Below, one piece after another: positions 24,970 to 33,950 of a stretch of 35,953 nucleotides of DNA. Position numbers and translations under genes: made by a program. The notes under the pieces were generated by a model that saw only the letters and a list, made by a program, of their open reading frames with translations, made no database searches and had not been told where the DNA came from. The stretch is from Kiritimatiellia bacterium (GTDB taxonomy: Bacteria; Verrucomicrobiota; Kiritimatiellia; RFP12; UBA1067), in the NCBI GenBank assembly GCA_017631385.1, contig JAGBTH010000010.1:1-35953 (forward strand), in the 5' to 3' direction. How positions within the stretch are numbered: position 1 is the first letter of the stretch; every line of letters starts with the position of its first letter.

Positions 24970-27750
24970 CTATTCCATACACCATGAAGGAGGCAAATCA
25001 TCTATAACGATAACCCCTTCCGGCCAAACATTTCCTTTGTCGAAAAGCGTAATCTTCTTCGATTGCGGCGATCCGCCTTTCGCATGGGCAAGCACAGTCT
25101 TCGCGGCACTACTCCACTTAATCCCCTGTAACTCGATCGCGCCTGGCTGCCTATCGGGATTCTTAGCCGGGTCCGTATTCGCAGGAAGAGAAAGTGAGCG
25201 CATATCAAATACATCCACAAGGCTTTGAGACCCGCTGACCGCACACCCATAAAAACCAATTTTCCCGACATTGTAAGCGCCAAGTTTCAAAAATGCGATA
25301 TCAGACCCGGTTTTAACCTTGCAGTCCTTGAAAAACAGTTGCGCGGGCTTCTCCCAGTAATTGCCGCGAACCGTAGCACCGTCAAAACTGCAATCCGCAA
25401 TTTTCATATCCGTTGAATCCAAGCCGAATATGGACGAGTTCAAAAACTCACATTTCCTGGCTGTTATCTTTCCGCCGTTGAACCGCTCCAGTTTTGTATT
25501 CTCAAAACGGCAACGCTCCCAATCGTGCGTTCGATAGAATCGCGAAAACTTCGAATCCTTCACCGTCACCTCAAACCAGCGCCCGTCGGGAAACGGCTTA
25601 TACGTGCTGGCGTCTGTACAGTTCTCGAAAGTGCAGGCGTATGCATTGGCTATACTTACGGGCATATTCTTAAAGGTGCAATTCACGACACGCCCGGCGG
25701 GACCCGTTTCAATGGAAAAAGACTGCTTCTTCCCGTCGAAAGAATCCCCAGAAAGAACATGGTCCCAGCTGTCAGCTCTAACCTTAATTTCATTCAATCC
25801 AAGCTGAACCCCGACAGTATAAGTATTTCCGTTGAATCTCCCATATCCCGAACGGAGGCGAGAGTCGCACCAGTACGTCCCCTTTCCGATTTTACTGTTC
25901 CTCACGCACGGGGAATGGGTTCTACCCCAGAAATAAATGTCGCCGTCATTGTTCTCAAGAATAAAATTATGACCCGCGCATGTAAGAATCGAATTGTTCA
26001 CGGGATTATCGCGGAAAACGTTACGGGTGAAATAAACGTCCTGCATCTGGTCCCATCCGTCTTCAGCGTCGAATGCGCAGCGAGCGGCGCTCTCGCCGGA
26101 GCGGGTAAAATAATTTCCTTCAAAGAGCATATTCTTCATCGCCGAAGCCGCGTAACCCACACAACGGCAATTCTCAAAACGGCAATTCTTTACGGTGCAG
26201 TTCACAGGAAGACGAAACGCCATCGCCATAAGGCCCGACTTATCGGCGGCTTCTACGCTTTCAGCCTCAACGGAGACCCGCAAAAACGCGGCGTTTTCAG
26301 GGATCCACATTTCGCGGTACTGCCACGCCGTCTCTGCGGAGATGAAATTCTTCCCGGCATCAAACCATGCGACTGTCATCTGCCATGATCGTGTTGCAAT
26401 ACCCTGATATCCGAGCAGCTTAGATATCTGAAGCCTCCTGCGGCCATATTTTCCGGTTATCTTGCTGAGGTCCTTAAAATCGGTCGTAAACCTGAATGTA
26501 TCAGAAGTATCGATCTTCCCCGTCTTTCGATCTATCCCGCCGGGAGAAAACTTCGGCAATGATTCGTAAAAGAACGTAAGCCACCCTTTCGAATCTTCAG
26601 CAACGCCATTCTGTCCGCCATACCCCGTAATGTCGACGATATTAACGTTTTCAACAGAGCAATACCAGCAGTCACCACCTATCTGAAATCCCGCAGGCCA
26701 CTCTGAATTTTTCGGAGACCTTAAATAATCGTGCGACCAATAGTCACCTTCCAAAGTCCCTCCGACAAGATGGGAATCCGTTACGCTTTCAAATTTCACC
26801 AAAACGGAATACGCGCCCGTGAAACCGTTTTGCTTGATAACCGCCCTGTTGAGATCGAGCGTCATGCCGTTTGGAATGCTGATTGATTTTTTATGCGAGA
26901 GGCGATAAATACCGGGCAGCATCACGACTTTACGAAATCCTTCCGCCGCCTTATCATCAAGCAACTTCTGAATTCCCTCGGCCGTAGACAGCGAAGCCGC
27001 TTCCACCGCCGCCTTGTCATAACCCTCGTCATACACGACTTTCGCCTTCTGAAACGCTCTGTACGGCAATTTGCCGGTCTTCGGATCGAACGCTACGGTA
27101 ACGGTATACCCCGGAACGTCGGAGCGCTTCTCTTTAATAACTTCCGATTTGCCGTCCGTCCCTACATAGACGATCTTCTCAAAACCTCCATCGTTGCGGA
27201 TGCCGTATTTCGCGAGATCACCTTCGCTCATCGCATAGGTTTTTTCGCTTTGAATCAAAAGATCGGATTCTTTAACAACGCGAAAATCATGGATGACGCG
27301 GTGGGATTCGCGCCCTTTGTCATCACATGCCCAGACACGGAACTCGTAATCGCCAAGCGGCAATACTCCGAGAGTAAATTCAGCGTCCCCGCTTTTTATA
27401 TTTTTCAACGAAACGGTTTTCGATTCTCCTCCCTTGCGCCGATATTCAAGTAACGCGTCGAACGTGTGAGAGTCGTCGAGAAATCTGATTTTAGACGATT
27501 CAAAATCCGTTACGAAAACCCCTACCTTGACGGTCTCCCCTTCAATGACCGTCGGCTTCACGTAATATGTCGAAATATAAGGGTATTTAAGTCCCTCAGG
27601 CGTCTGATAGCCGTCTTTCTTCTCGAGAGCCTCTTTCATCGCCGTAGGATCGGTAAGATATCCCGGCAAAACCGCTCGCGCGAACAGCGAATCTGACGCA
27701 AGCGTCAACGATGCGACACATAAAATGAAATTCCGTAATCTTGAATTCAT
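24970..27750 (-). CDS. Giant secreted right-handed beta-helix protein
   Basis: 926 residues. Signal peptide at about 1-24; an Ig/FN3-like beta-domain with GETVKVGVFVTDFESSKIRFLDDSHTF (about 70-165); then a pectate-lyase-like parallel beta-helix. It begins with a PGIYRLSHKKSISIPNGMTLDLNRAVIKQNG segment, the classic cap of such folds (a pectate-lyase-3-like beginning), and continues through repeated short turns such as VKNCRFENCRCVG, VVNCTFKNMPVSI and ARKCEFLNSSIFG. A roughly 120-residue beta-rich insertion (about 410-520) interrupts the helix. Candidate polysaccharide lyase, hydrolase or glycan-binding protein; no family-specific catalytic pair could be identified. ATG has a perfect AAGGAG seven bases upstream and lies 33 bp after the preceding gene, so the two are one operon. 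Confidence 0.8.
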   Translation of the reverse strand: MNSRLRNFILCVASLTLASDSLFARAVLPGYLTDPTAMKEALEKKDGYQTPEGLKYPYISTYYVKPTVIEGETVKVGVFVTDFESSKIRFLDDSHTFDALLEYRRKGGESKTVSLKNIKSGDAEFTLGVLPLGDYEFRVWACDDKGRESHRVIHDFRVVKESDLLIQSEKTYAMSEGDLAKYGIRNDGGFEKIVYVGTDGKSEVIKEKRSDVPGYTVTVAFDPKTGKLPYRAFQKAKVVYDEGYDKAAVEAASLSTAEGIQKLLDDKAAEGFRKVVMLPGIYRLSHKKSISIPNGMTLDLNRAVIKQNGFTGAYSVLVKFESVTDSHLVGGTLEGDYWSHDYLRSPKNSEWPAGFQIGGDCWYCSVENVNIVDITGYGGQNGVAEDSKGWLTFFYESLPKFSPGGIDRKTGKIDTSDTFRFTTDFKDLSKITGKYGRRRLQISKLLGYQGIATRSWQMTVAWFDAGKNFISAETAWQYREMWIPENAAFLRVSVEAESVEAADKSGLMAMAFRLPVNCTVKNCRFENCRCVGYAASAMKNMLFEGNYFTRSGESAARCAFDAEDGWDQMQDVYFTRNVFRDNPVNNSILTCAGHNFILENNDGDIYFWGRTHSPCVRNSKIGKGTYWCDSRLRSGYGRFNGNTYTVGVQLGLNEIKVRADSWDHVLSGDSFDGKKQSFSIETGPAGRVVNCTFKNMPVSIANAYACTFENCTDASTYKPFPDGRWFEVTVKDSKFSRFYRTHDWERCRFENTKLERFNGGKITARKCEFLNSSIFGLDSTDMKIADCSFDGATVRGNYWEKPAQLFFKDCKVKTGSDIAFLKLGAYNVGKIGFYGCAVSGSQSLVDVFDMRSLSLPANTDPAKNPDRQPGAIELQGIKWSSAAKTVLAHAKGGSPQSKKITLFDKGNVWPEGVIVIDDLPPSWCME

Positions 27751-27783
27751 AATATCTCCTTTTTAATAAAACTCTGTTTTTTT

Positions 27784-30216
27784 TTAACGAACGATTACGC
27801 GCATTCCGCGTGATCCTGCCGGCTGAACTTCACCATACTTAAAAATATCCGTATCTCCCGTGTTCATCGCCTTGAATTCAGCCGCAACCCATTCAGCACT
27901 CTTGGAGCCCTTTGAAAAACGGACTTCATCGATCCAGCCGTTCCAAGCGGCATCACCAACCGCTCCCGAAGCGACATCGCAGTTATTCCCGAAAACGAGC
28001 GGTGAATCGTTGTCGATACAAGCCGTAATTGACGATTCGCCGACTTTTATTCCGTTCTCATAAACAAAGCATTTTTGATTGTCAAAAACAAAAGTCAAAT
28101 AAGCCCAATCACGCAAGTTGCCGGAACATGTCGCGGAATTTCCGCCTGCACCAGAGCCGCGAGGCATCGGGCTTGGTTTATCAACCTGGGAATTGCACTC
28201 GATCGCAAAAGCATTATTAGGTAACTTTGTATTGCTGTTATCCGAACTTTTGCGCTTATAAAAGATGTGATCCCAATAGTAATCAAAATCGCCATGCTTA
28301 AACCACCCGGAAATCGTGAAATTCTTGCCGCCGTCAACAGGACTATTTTCCCCGGAATCGTTTACCCATACTCCGCCGCAGTTGAAATAGCCCACTTGCT
28401 TGCCAGTAGAGTCATTAACACGGAAAGACTTGCCGAAACGCCCTGGCTCACCTGCTTTAGCATATTGAGCGACATGTCCGTCAATGCCTTTAACTTCAGT
28501 TGAATTTGCGTATGTGCCATAAGAGTGTTCAACCGCCGCCGCAGTCGCATCGTTCAAGTGCCAAACGCCCACATATTCGCTCCATACGTCGTGGGGCTCC
28601 TCTGATGAGATTGCACCATAGCCGTAGTACATCTTGATTTTCGTCTGCGCGGCGGCCGACGGAATCTTTACCCAAATGAGAGATTCTCCCTTTGTGTTCC
28701 AAGAGTCAACCTCATGAGGGATAGGCTTATCGTTTTCATCAACGAACATCATATCTTCACCGTTTGCGAGACTAAACTGCGAATAACGAAATCCGGGGAT
28801 TGTCGCCTCACTTAATTTAACAAGTGCAGGCAACCCGGCAATGGTCTCTTCGCCGCTGTAAAGATCGCTGCGCAAAGTTATCTCGATAAACTTTCTGAAT
28901 TCTTTCAACTTTGGCGTAGTCCGCTTCCTTGTATATGTCGCCGAGACGACTCCGCTCGACGCTTTCCCCTCAGCGTATGCCCGCGCCTTTACGGTTACGG
29001 TAGATGAAATCTCAAAAGGCGTTGTATAAAGTTCACTTGATTCCGTAGGATTTGAGCCGTCAGTCGTATAATAAATCTTCGCGCCCTCGGTAGCGCAAGT
29101 AAGCGCTACATTCATCGTCGGGAAGAAAATTGAACCAGACACCACTGCAAATTGAGGATTATCAACAACATCGCCGACTTCATAGCACCCGATCGACGGC
29201 GGGTCGGAAAAGCTGACGCCGTCCAAATCAAGACCGATTCCTTCGTAAACGGTGCCTGCGCCGATACAAGGCGATGCAGACGACAAATGATAGTCGCCGT
29301 TCTCCGTATCGACAAAAAGAGGATCTACTCCCACGAGATTGCAGGACGATTCAGACAAAAGTTCGCCTGAAAGTTCCGAATCTTCAATGTCGGCTTTATT
29401 ATTATAAATAATAGTATTTGTAGCCTGTATCTTATGATTCCAACTGCCGTCATATATGCCGCCGCCCTTTGATCCGGCAACATTTTCCGTAACAGTCGTG
29501 TTGCGAAATGTGATAATGGGATTACCATACTCCACAACACACCCTCCGCCATTGCCAGACGGCGCTGAATTTCCAGAAATGAGGCACGTATCAATCAATA
29601 TAGCGCTTGAAACCTTGTAGATACCGATACCACCTCCATGACTCGCTCCGCCGCCGTTCGCATAAGACGAGTTGCCCGTTATTATGGAATGTTCAATTAC
29701 ACCGCCTGCGCCTTCATAAAACCCCACACCGGCACCGAAGACATTATTGACCCCAACATTCTGATATGTCGCATCACCTAACTGATTGCCGGTAATACGG
29801 CATCGGGAAACCGTCCCGTTATCAACTAACACACCAGCGCCGGCGAGCCACTTTGCACGAATATGACCGCCTGTCAAAGTCACCCCCTTGATTGTTGCTC
29901 CGCCGTTCACTGTCGCACAACGACCATTACCCTCATTATCTCCTTCAACTCCTATTGTTGTCTGCTTGATGATGGTTTTCTCCCATCCCTGTCCGACGAG
30001 CGTCACTCCCCCGGACACCATCAGCTGAGAGTTAATTTCAAACATGCCTTCTCCAAGCGTCACCGTTCCAGGAACCGCTTCCTTCGCAGCCGCGTCAAGC
30101 GCGGATTGAATCACAGTCGTATTTTCCGCCGGATCGTCAGAAGGTGAAATTACATCAGAAAATACCGTCCCGACGGTACCAAGAATTGCCGACAATAACA
30201 GGAACTTCAGTTTCAC
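27784..30216 (-). CDS. Secreted beta-helix / chitobiase-C / DUF2341 / LamG-like multidomain protein
   Basis: 810 residues from a GTG start with GAAAGGAC upstream. Order: signal peptide (about 1-20); right-handed beta-helix (about 25-345) rich in GGGI/GGGA turns, such as SHGGGIGIYKVSSAILIDTCLI; a chitobiase C-terminal-like domain with YYTTDGSNPTESSELYTTP; a DUF2341 domain (about 440-545: GLPALVKLSEATIPGF and YYGYGAISS); and a concanavalin-A/LamG-like domain (about 550-795) with FTISGWFKHGDF and GWIDEVRFSKGSKSAEWV. The C-terminus ends GSRGMRVIVR. This build is typical of large surface or secreted adhesins and glycan-handling proteins of PVC bacteria. First gene of the operon, divergent from the histidine kinase. 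Confidence 0.85.
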   Translation of the reverse strand: MKLKFLLLSAILGTVGTVFSDVISPSDDPAENTTVIQSALDAAAKEAVPGTVTLGEGMFEINSQLMVSGGVTLVGQGWEKTIIKQTTIGVEGDNEGNGRCATVNGGATIKGVTLTGGHIRAKWLAGAGVLVDNGTVSRCRITGNQLGDATYQNVGVNNVFGAGVGFYEGAGGVIEHSIITGNSSYANGGGASHGGGIGIYKVSSAILIDTCLISGNSAPSGNGGGCVVEYGNPIITFRNTTVTENVAGSKGGGIYDGSWNHKIQATNTIIYNNKADIEDSELSGELLSESSCNLVGVDPLFVDTENGDYHLSSASPCIGAGTVYEGIGLDLDGVSFSDPPSIGCYEVGDVVDNPQFAVVSGSIFFPTMNVALTCATEGAKIYYTTDGSNPTESSELYTTPFEISSTVTVKARAYAEGKASSGVVSATYTRKRTTPKLKEFRKFIEITLRSDLYSGEETIAGLPALVKLSEATIPGFRYSQFSLANGEDMMFVDENDKPIPHEVDSWNTKGESLIWVKIPSAAAQTKIKMYYGYGAISSEEPHDVWSEYVGVWHLNDATAAAVEHSYGTYANSTEVKGIDGHVAQYAKAGEPGRFGKSFRVNDSTGKQVGYFNCGGVWVNDSGENSPVDGGKNFTISGWFKHGDFDYYWDHIFYKRKSSDNSNTKLPNNAFAIECNSQVDKPSPMPRGSGAGGNSATCSGNLRDWAYLTFVFDNQKCFVYENGIKVGESSITACIDNDSPLVFGNNCDVASGAVGDAAWNGWIDEVRFSKGSKSAEWVAAEFKAMNTGDTDIFKYGEVQPAGSRGMRVIVR

Positions 30217-30244
30217 AATTTTGTCCTTTCTTTATTCATACAAT

Positions 30245-30273
30245 ATTTTACCGAAATCTCCATTTCTTAACAA
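30245..30273 (-). promoter_or_regulatory. Promoter of the beta-helix operon
   Basis: Minus strand -35 TTGTTA (30268-30273), 17-bp spacer, -10 TAAAAT (30245-30250). Start of transcription near 30238, leader about 20 nt to the GTG. The palindrome at 30297-30314 is centred about 68 bp upstream of the start, a usual position for a response-regulator activator. Confidence 0.65.
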
Positions 30274-30296
30274 GAATACAGGAGTATACTTTTAAA

Positions 30297-30314
30297 ATTA
30301 TACTAAAGTATAAT
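30297..30314. promoter_or_regulatory. Exact 18-bp palindrome, candidate response-regulator operator
   Basis: ATTATACT and AGTATAAT are perfect inverted arms with a two-base AA centre. An overlapping dyad TATACTTT (30285-30292) / AAAGTATA (30305-30312) extends the symmetry to the left. It lies between the two divergent promoters. NarL/LuxR-type regulators bind as dimers to such palindromes, so this is the best candidate target for the regulator encoded at 32473. Confidence 0.6.
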
Positions 30315-30333
30315 GGCAACGCTAGTTAATATC

Positions 30334-30342
30334 TGATAAAAT
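30334..30342 (+). promoter_or_regulatory. Extended -10 of the histidine kinase gene
   Basis: TGATAAAAT with the TGn extension, 17 bp after a weak TGGCAA. Transcription would start near 30349, only about seven bases before the ATG, and no Shine-Dalgarno sequence is visible. An alternative -10, TATAAT at 30309-30314, lies inside the palindrome and would give a leader of about 35 nt. Confidence 0.45.
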
Positions 30343-30355
30343 ACATCAACAATAT

Positions 30356-32476
30356 ATGAAAATCAATAGATTACTGATTTTTACACTTGCCCTCGCAACG
30401 GCACTTTCGTCGGCAAACGGAAATCTTCGTTCAATCGAAGACATAAACAGTTTCATAAAAGAGGCTAAGCCGAGCAGAACTTCATTTGAAATCACGGGAA
30501 ATGTCCTTAGCGTCTCCCTGCTTCCAGAAGCGAACGAAATCATTCTTTTAAGTGATTCCGGCATAAGAATGCAGTTCTACCGCTCTTTAGGACTCTCACT
30601 TCCGAGCCCGGGAGACAAAATCAGCGCTAATGGGATAACTAAAATAACAAACAACCACGAATCGTACAACCGTATAGACAGTTTCAAAGTTGTTGAGCGC
30701 AACGCCCTCCCCGAACCGATCGTCGTAAAACTTTCCGAAACCAGCACCGAGGATCACCATCTGCAGACTATAACGACTGCCGGAACGGTTATTGACGCAT
30801 TCCCGGATGAAATAGACCGAAGATATACGATTCTACTTCTAAAAGACAAAAACAAAGTTGTCCCCGTTTCTCTGTTGCGAGAAACATTCGGAGACAGAAG
30901 CGATCTCGTCGATGCCACCATTCGTGTCACAGGCATTTACCGCCGTTCTGTCTGCGGAGTCAGAAAATTTTCATGGCCGAGCATCACGCCACGCTTCACA
31001 AAAGACATAGAAATTTTAACACCTCCCCCGAAGGATATCTTCGATGCGCCAACTCTTGAGAACAGGCCATATCTGACTTCAGAGGAAATCATACACATGT
31101 CAAAGCGGTCAATTGCCGGAGAGGTGTTGGCTACATGGTCCGGGGAGTGGGTCATGCTGAGAGTTGAAGACTCTCGCATTGTGAAACTGAAGCTCGCTCA
31201 CGGAGAAACGCTTCCTCCGTGCGGAAGCGCCATACTCGCGGTAGGGCAGCCCGAAACAGATCTTTTTCACATCAACCTGACGGCAGCCAGATGGAAAAAA
31301 GCGACCCTGCAACGGAAGTCAAAAATCGTTGAGACCCCAAAATCGTCTGACGAAGTGTTTTGGAACAAGAATGATTGCATTTCCATAAAGGGCGAAGCCT
31401 ATGGCGAACTGATAACCGCCGAAGGAATAGTACGAACGTTGCCGCAGCCGGACGGCAAGGAATGCCGGTTTATTATAGACACGGAAAATTCCTCGCTTTA
31501 TATAGATGCGTCATCGTGCAAGGACATTATCTCCAAGCTTCAGATCGGCTCTACAGTACAGGTTACAGGGCGCTGCATCCTGCTGACGAACGCCGGAGCG
31601 AGAGATTACAGTTCCGCAAAGATCGACGGAGTGGCGATAGTAATCAGAAATCCAAATGATATCGTCATCCTAAAACATCCTTCGTGGTGGACGCTGAGAA
31701 AACTTACAATAGTAATCTCGCTTCTGCTTGCGTTTCTTGTCGGCATATACATCTGGAACCGCATTCTGCGCAATCTTGCGACCCGCCGAGGAAGAGAACT
31801 CTACCGCGAACAGGTAGCTCACGCGATCGCTGAATTTAAAACCGATGAACGCACACGTCTGGCGGTTGAACTGCATGACTTTCTCTCTCAAACTCTTGCA
31901 GGCATCGCCTGCCATTTGGCCGTCGGTGCAGAGGCGTTGGATTCGAATCCGACAGCCGCCAAAAAGTTTTTGGCGACATCACGGAAAATGCTTAACTCAT
32001 GCCGCAGCGAACTGAAGCAATGCCTTTTTGATTTGAGAAGCAACACGTTAGAAGAGCCGGATTTCTCAACGGCCATACGCAACACTCTTGAACAGATAGA
32101 TAGTTGTGCTAACGTGCAAATCAAATTCGATGTACCCAGACGAATCTTAAAGGACACTTCTGCGCATGCCATTCTATGTATAATTCGAGAACTTACGGGA
32201 AACGCCATCCGACATGGGAATGCGACAGAAATAAAAATCTCAGGCCGGATAAATGAAACTGAAATTATTTTTTCAGTAGCGGATAACGGAAGCGGATTCG
32301 ATCCTTTGAACTGCGACGGGCCGACCCAGGGTCACTTTGGACTCGAAGGCATTCGAAACCGTCTTGAGAAGCTCAACGGCGTACTTACGATAAAATCCTC
32401 GCCAGACACAGGCACAATCGCCTCAGTCTCTATACCTCTGCCATCCGCCAAATCACAAGAGAGCAAAAAGCAATGA
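30356..32476 (+). CDS. Sensor histidine kinase of the NarX/DegS (HisKA_3) type
   Basis: 706 residues. Signal or N-terminal anchor (about 1-20); a periplasmic part of about 420 residues made of several beta-barrel/OB-like units (FEITGNVLSVSLLPEANEI, TTAGTVIDAFPDE, TIRVTGIYRR, VQVTGRCILL); one membrane helix (about 449-468, LTIVISLLLAFLVGIYIWN); then the HisKA_3 dimerisation helix with phosphoacceptor H507 in VELHDFLSQTLAG, and the ATPase domain with its N box (ELTGNAIRHG, about 610-620), VADNGSGFD and a GLEGIRNR lid. Similar sensor architectures are frequent in Verrucomicrobia. It overlaps the response regulator by four bases, so the pair is stoichiometric. The signal is unknown; the neighbouring secreted proteins suggest glycan fragments. 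Confidence 0.92.
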   Translation: MKINRLLIFTLALATALSSANGNLRSIEDINSFIKEAKPSRTSFEITGNVLSVSLLPEANEIILLSDSGIRMQFYRSLGLSLPSPGDKISANGITKITNNHESYNRIDSFKVVERNALPEPIVVKLSETSTEDHHLQTITTAGTVIDAFPDEIDRRYTILLLKDKNKVVPVSLLRETFGDRSDLVDATIRVTGIYRRSVCGVRKFSWPSITPRFTKDIEILTPPPKDIFDAPTLENRPYLTSEEIIHMSKRSIAGEVLATWSGEWVMLRVEDSRIVKLKLAHGETLPPCGSAILAVGQPETDLFHINLTAARWKKATLQRKSKIVETPKSSDEVFWNKNDCISIKGEAYGELITAEGIVRTLPQPDGKECRFIIDTENSSLYIDASSCKDIISKLQIGSTVQVTGRCILLTNAGARDYSSAKIDGVAIVIRNPNDIVILKHPSWWTLRKLTIVISLLLAFLVGIYIWNRILRNLATRRGRELYREQVAHAIAEFKTDERTRLAVELHDFLSQTLAGIACHLAVGAEALDSNPTAAKKFLATSRKMLNSCRSELKQCLFDLRSNTLEEPDFSTAIRNTLEQIDSCANVQIKFDVPRRILKDTSAHAILCIIRELTGNAIRHGNATEIKISGRINETEIIFSVADNGSGFDPLNCDGPTQGHFGLEGIRNRLEKLNGVLTIKSSPDTGTIASVSIPLPSAKSQESKKQ

Positions 32477-33093
32477 AAAAAATCCGAATTCTTATAGCGG
32501 ACGACCACATGTTGATGCGCATGGGGATATCCGCGCTTATCGGTTCCACCGACGACATGGAAATCGTCGGAGAAGCGAGGAACGGACATTTAGCCGTTCA
32601 ACTCGCAAAAACCCTTAAGCCGGATGTCGTAATTATGGATCTTATGATGCCGGAAATGCTCGGAAGCGACGCGACAAAAATGATTCACGACTGCAACCCG
32701 AACATCAAAGTCATAATCCTCACCACATACGCCACATCCATAGAACTTGCCAATGCGGTGACAAACGGAGCCGTGGGGGTCCTCCTTAAAGACAAAGTCG
32801 ATATGGATCTCGCCAATACAATACGTCTCGTCGTCGCCGGCAATCAGGTAGTCCCGACAAAACTGATCGAACAGATTGAACAGGACAAAGCCTTGTCAAA
32901 GCTGACAAATCGGCAGCTGGAAATACTTGCATCCATCGCCGAAGGTCAGTCCAACTCGGATATAGCAACGCAGTTTGGACTTTCCGAAATTACGATCAAA
33001 AAATACCTCTCGACGATTTTTGAACGCCTTGGCGTCGCCAATCGTTCTGAAGCCGTAGCTCTCGCCCTGCGCAAACAGATGCTGAAAATCTAA
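32473..33093 (+). CDS. NarL/LuxR-family response regulator
   Basis: 206 residues. Receiver domain 1-122 with the acidic pair D10-D11, phosphoacceptor D56 in VVIMDLMMP, T84/T85 and K106. C-terminal LuxR-type helix-turn-helix (about 140-200) with LTNRQLEILASIAEGQSN, SDIATQFGLSEITIKKYLS and IFERLGVANRSEAV. The start ATG overlaps the kinase stop (ATGA at 32473-32476). Its gene ends only 14 bp from the convergent dapB stop with no terminator in between. Likely target: the palindrome at 30297-30314. Confidence 0.95.
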   Translation: MKKIRILIADDHMLMRMGISALIGSTDDMEIVGEARNGHLAVQLAKTLKPDVVIMDLMMPEMLGSDATKMIHDCNPNIKVIILTTYATSIELANAVTNGAVGVLLKDKVDMDLANTIRLVVAGNQVVPTKLIEQIEQDKALSKLTNRQLEILASIAEGQSNSDIATQFGLSEITIKKYLSTIFERLGVANRSEAVALALRKQMLKI

Positions 33094-33107
33094 CAGATTT
33101 TATCTTC

Positions 33108-33836
33108 TTATCCAAAAAGGACGTCGCGCATCGTGTAAATTTTCGCGCCCTTGCCCTTAGCCCATTTAAGCGCCTTAAGCGCGCCCGCAGCGAATGCCGC
33201 GCGGTCCTGAGCCTTATGGGTAAGCTCAACTCTTTCAAGCTCGCCCGCGAACATTACCGTATGATCGCCGACTACGCTGCCGCCGCGAAGCGCATGAACC
33301 GCGATTTCGCCGCGAGGACGCTCTCCCGTATCGCCATAGCGTCCGTAGACAGCCTTGTCTGCGAGATCGACGCCACGGCCTTTCGCTGCGGACTTAGCGA
33401 GCATAAGAGCCGTTCCCGAAGGAGCGTCCTTCTTATGGCAGTGATGCATCTCGGTAATTTCAATATCGTATTCATCGGAAAGCGCGGCCGCCGTCTTCTC
33501 TACAAGCTCAAGAAGAATATTGACGCCGAGAGAATAATTACCGCTTTGAACGACGGGTATCTTCTTCGCCGCTTCGTCGACAGCAACCTGTTCTTCGGTT
33601 GTAACGCCGGTTGTTCCGATTACGTATGGAATACCCTCGCTCGCCGCCTTGGTTACATTAGCGGCGAGGCAGCTGTGATGCGAAAAATCGATAACACCCT
33701 CTGTCTCGGCGCTCCACTCGCGATCGTATCCTTCAGCTACATCGACCTTCGAGACGACATCGAGATTCATACCCCCGGCCAATTCGCAAAGCTTTTTGCC
33801 CATTCGTCCTGCCGCACCGACAATTGCAATTTTCAT
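33108..33836 (-). CDS. dapB: 4-hydroxy-tetrahydrodipicolinate reductase
   Basis: NAD(P)H-dependent reductase of the lysine/meso-diaminopimelate pathway. The N-terminal Rossmann motif IAIVGAAGRMGKKL, DFSHHSCLAAN, the GTTGVTTEEQ loop, and the catalytic/substrate signature EMHHCHKKDAPSGTAL are all present; the C-terminal segment ends AAGALKALKWAKGKGAKIY. I start at ATG 33836 (AAAGGAAG seven bases upstream), giving 242 residues, typical for the family; the frame also runs seven codons further upstream. It follows cysS, 114 bp away, and faces the response regulator. Confidence 0.95.
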   Translation of the reverse strand: MKIAIVGAAGRMGKKLCELAGGMNLDVVSKVDVAEGYDREWSAETEGVIDFSHHSCLAANVTKAASEGIPYVIGTTGVTTEEQVAVDEAAKKIPVVQSGNYSLGVNILLELVEKTAAALSDEYDIEITEMHHCHKKDAPSGTALMLAKSAAKGRGVDLADKAVYGRYGDTGERPRGEIAVHALRGGSVVGDHTVMFAGELERVELTHKAQDRAAFAAGALKALKWAKGKGAKIYTMRDVLFG

Positions 33837-33950
33837 AATCCGACTTCCTTTGATCACCTTGATTAAGATAGAGTTTCAAACTCACGTTCGAGCATGGCGC
33901 AAAAAATTAACCCGTCTTCCTCGAACTCAAACTCATAACTCGAACTCTTT

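Noticed and set aside
25525-26388. 287-residue plus-strand frame opposite the beta-helix gene
   Set aside because: Antisense shadow of a well supported secreted-protein gene; no family resemblance and no promoter or ribosome-binding site.
33216-33866. 216-residue plus-strand frame opposite dapB
   Set aside because: Antisense shadow of dapB without recognisable domains.
33915-33950. GAACTC-type direct repeats between dapB and cysS
   Set aside because: Short, imperfect simple-sequence repetition of AACTC units; no symmetry or phasing that suggests a function.
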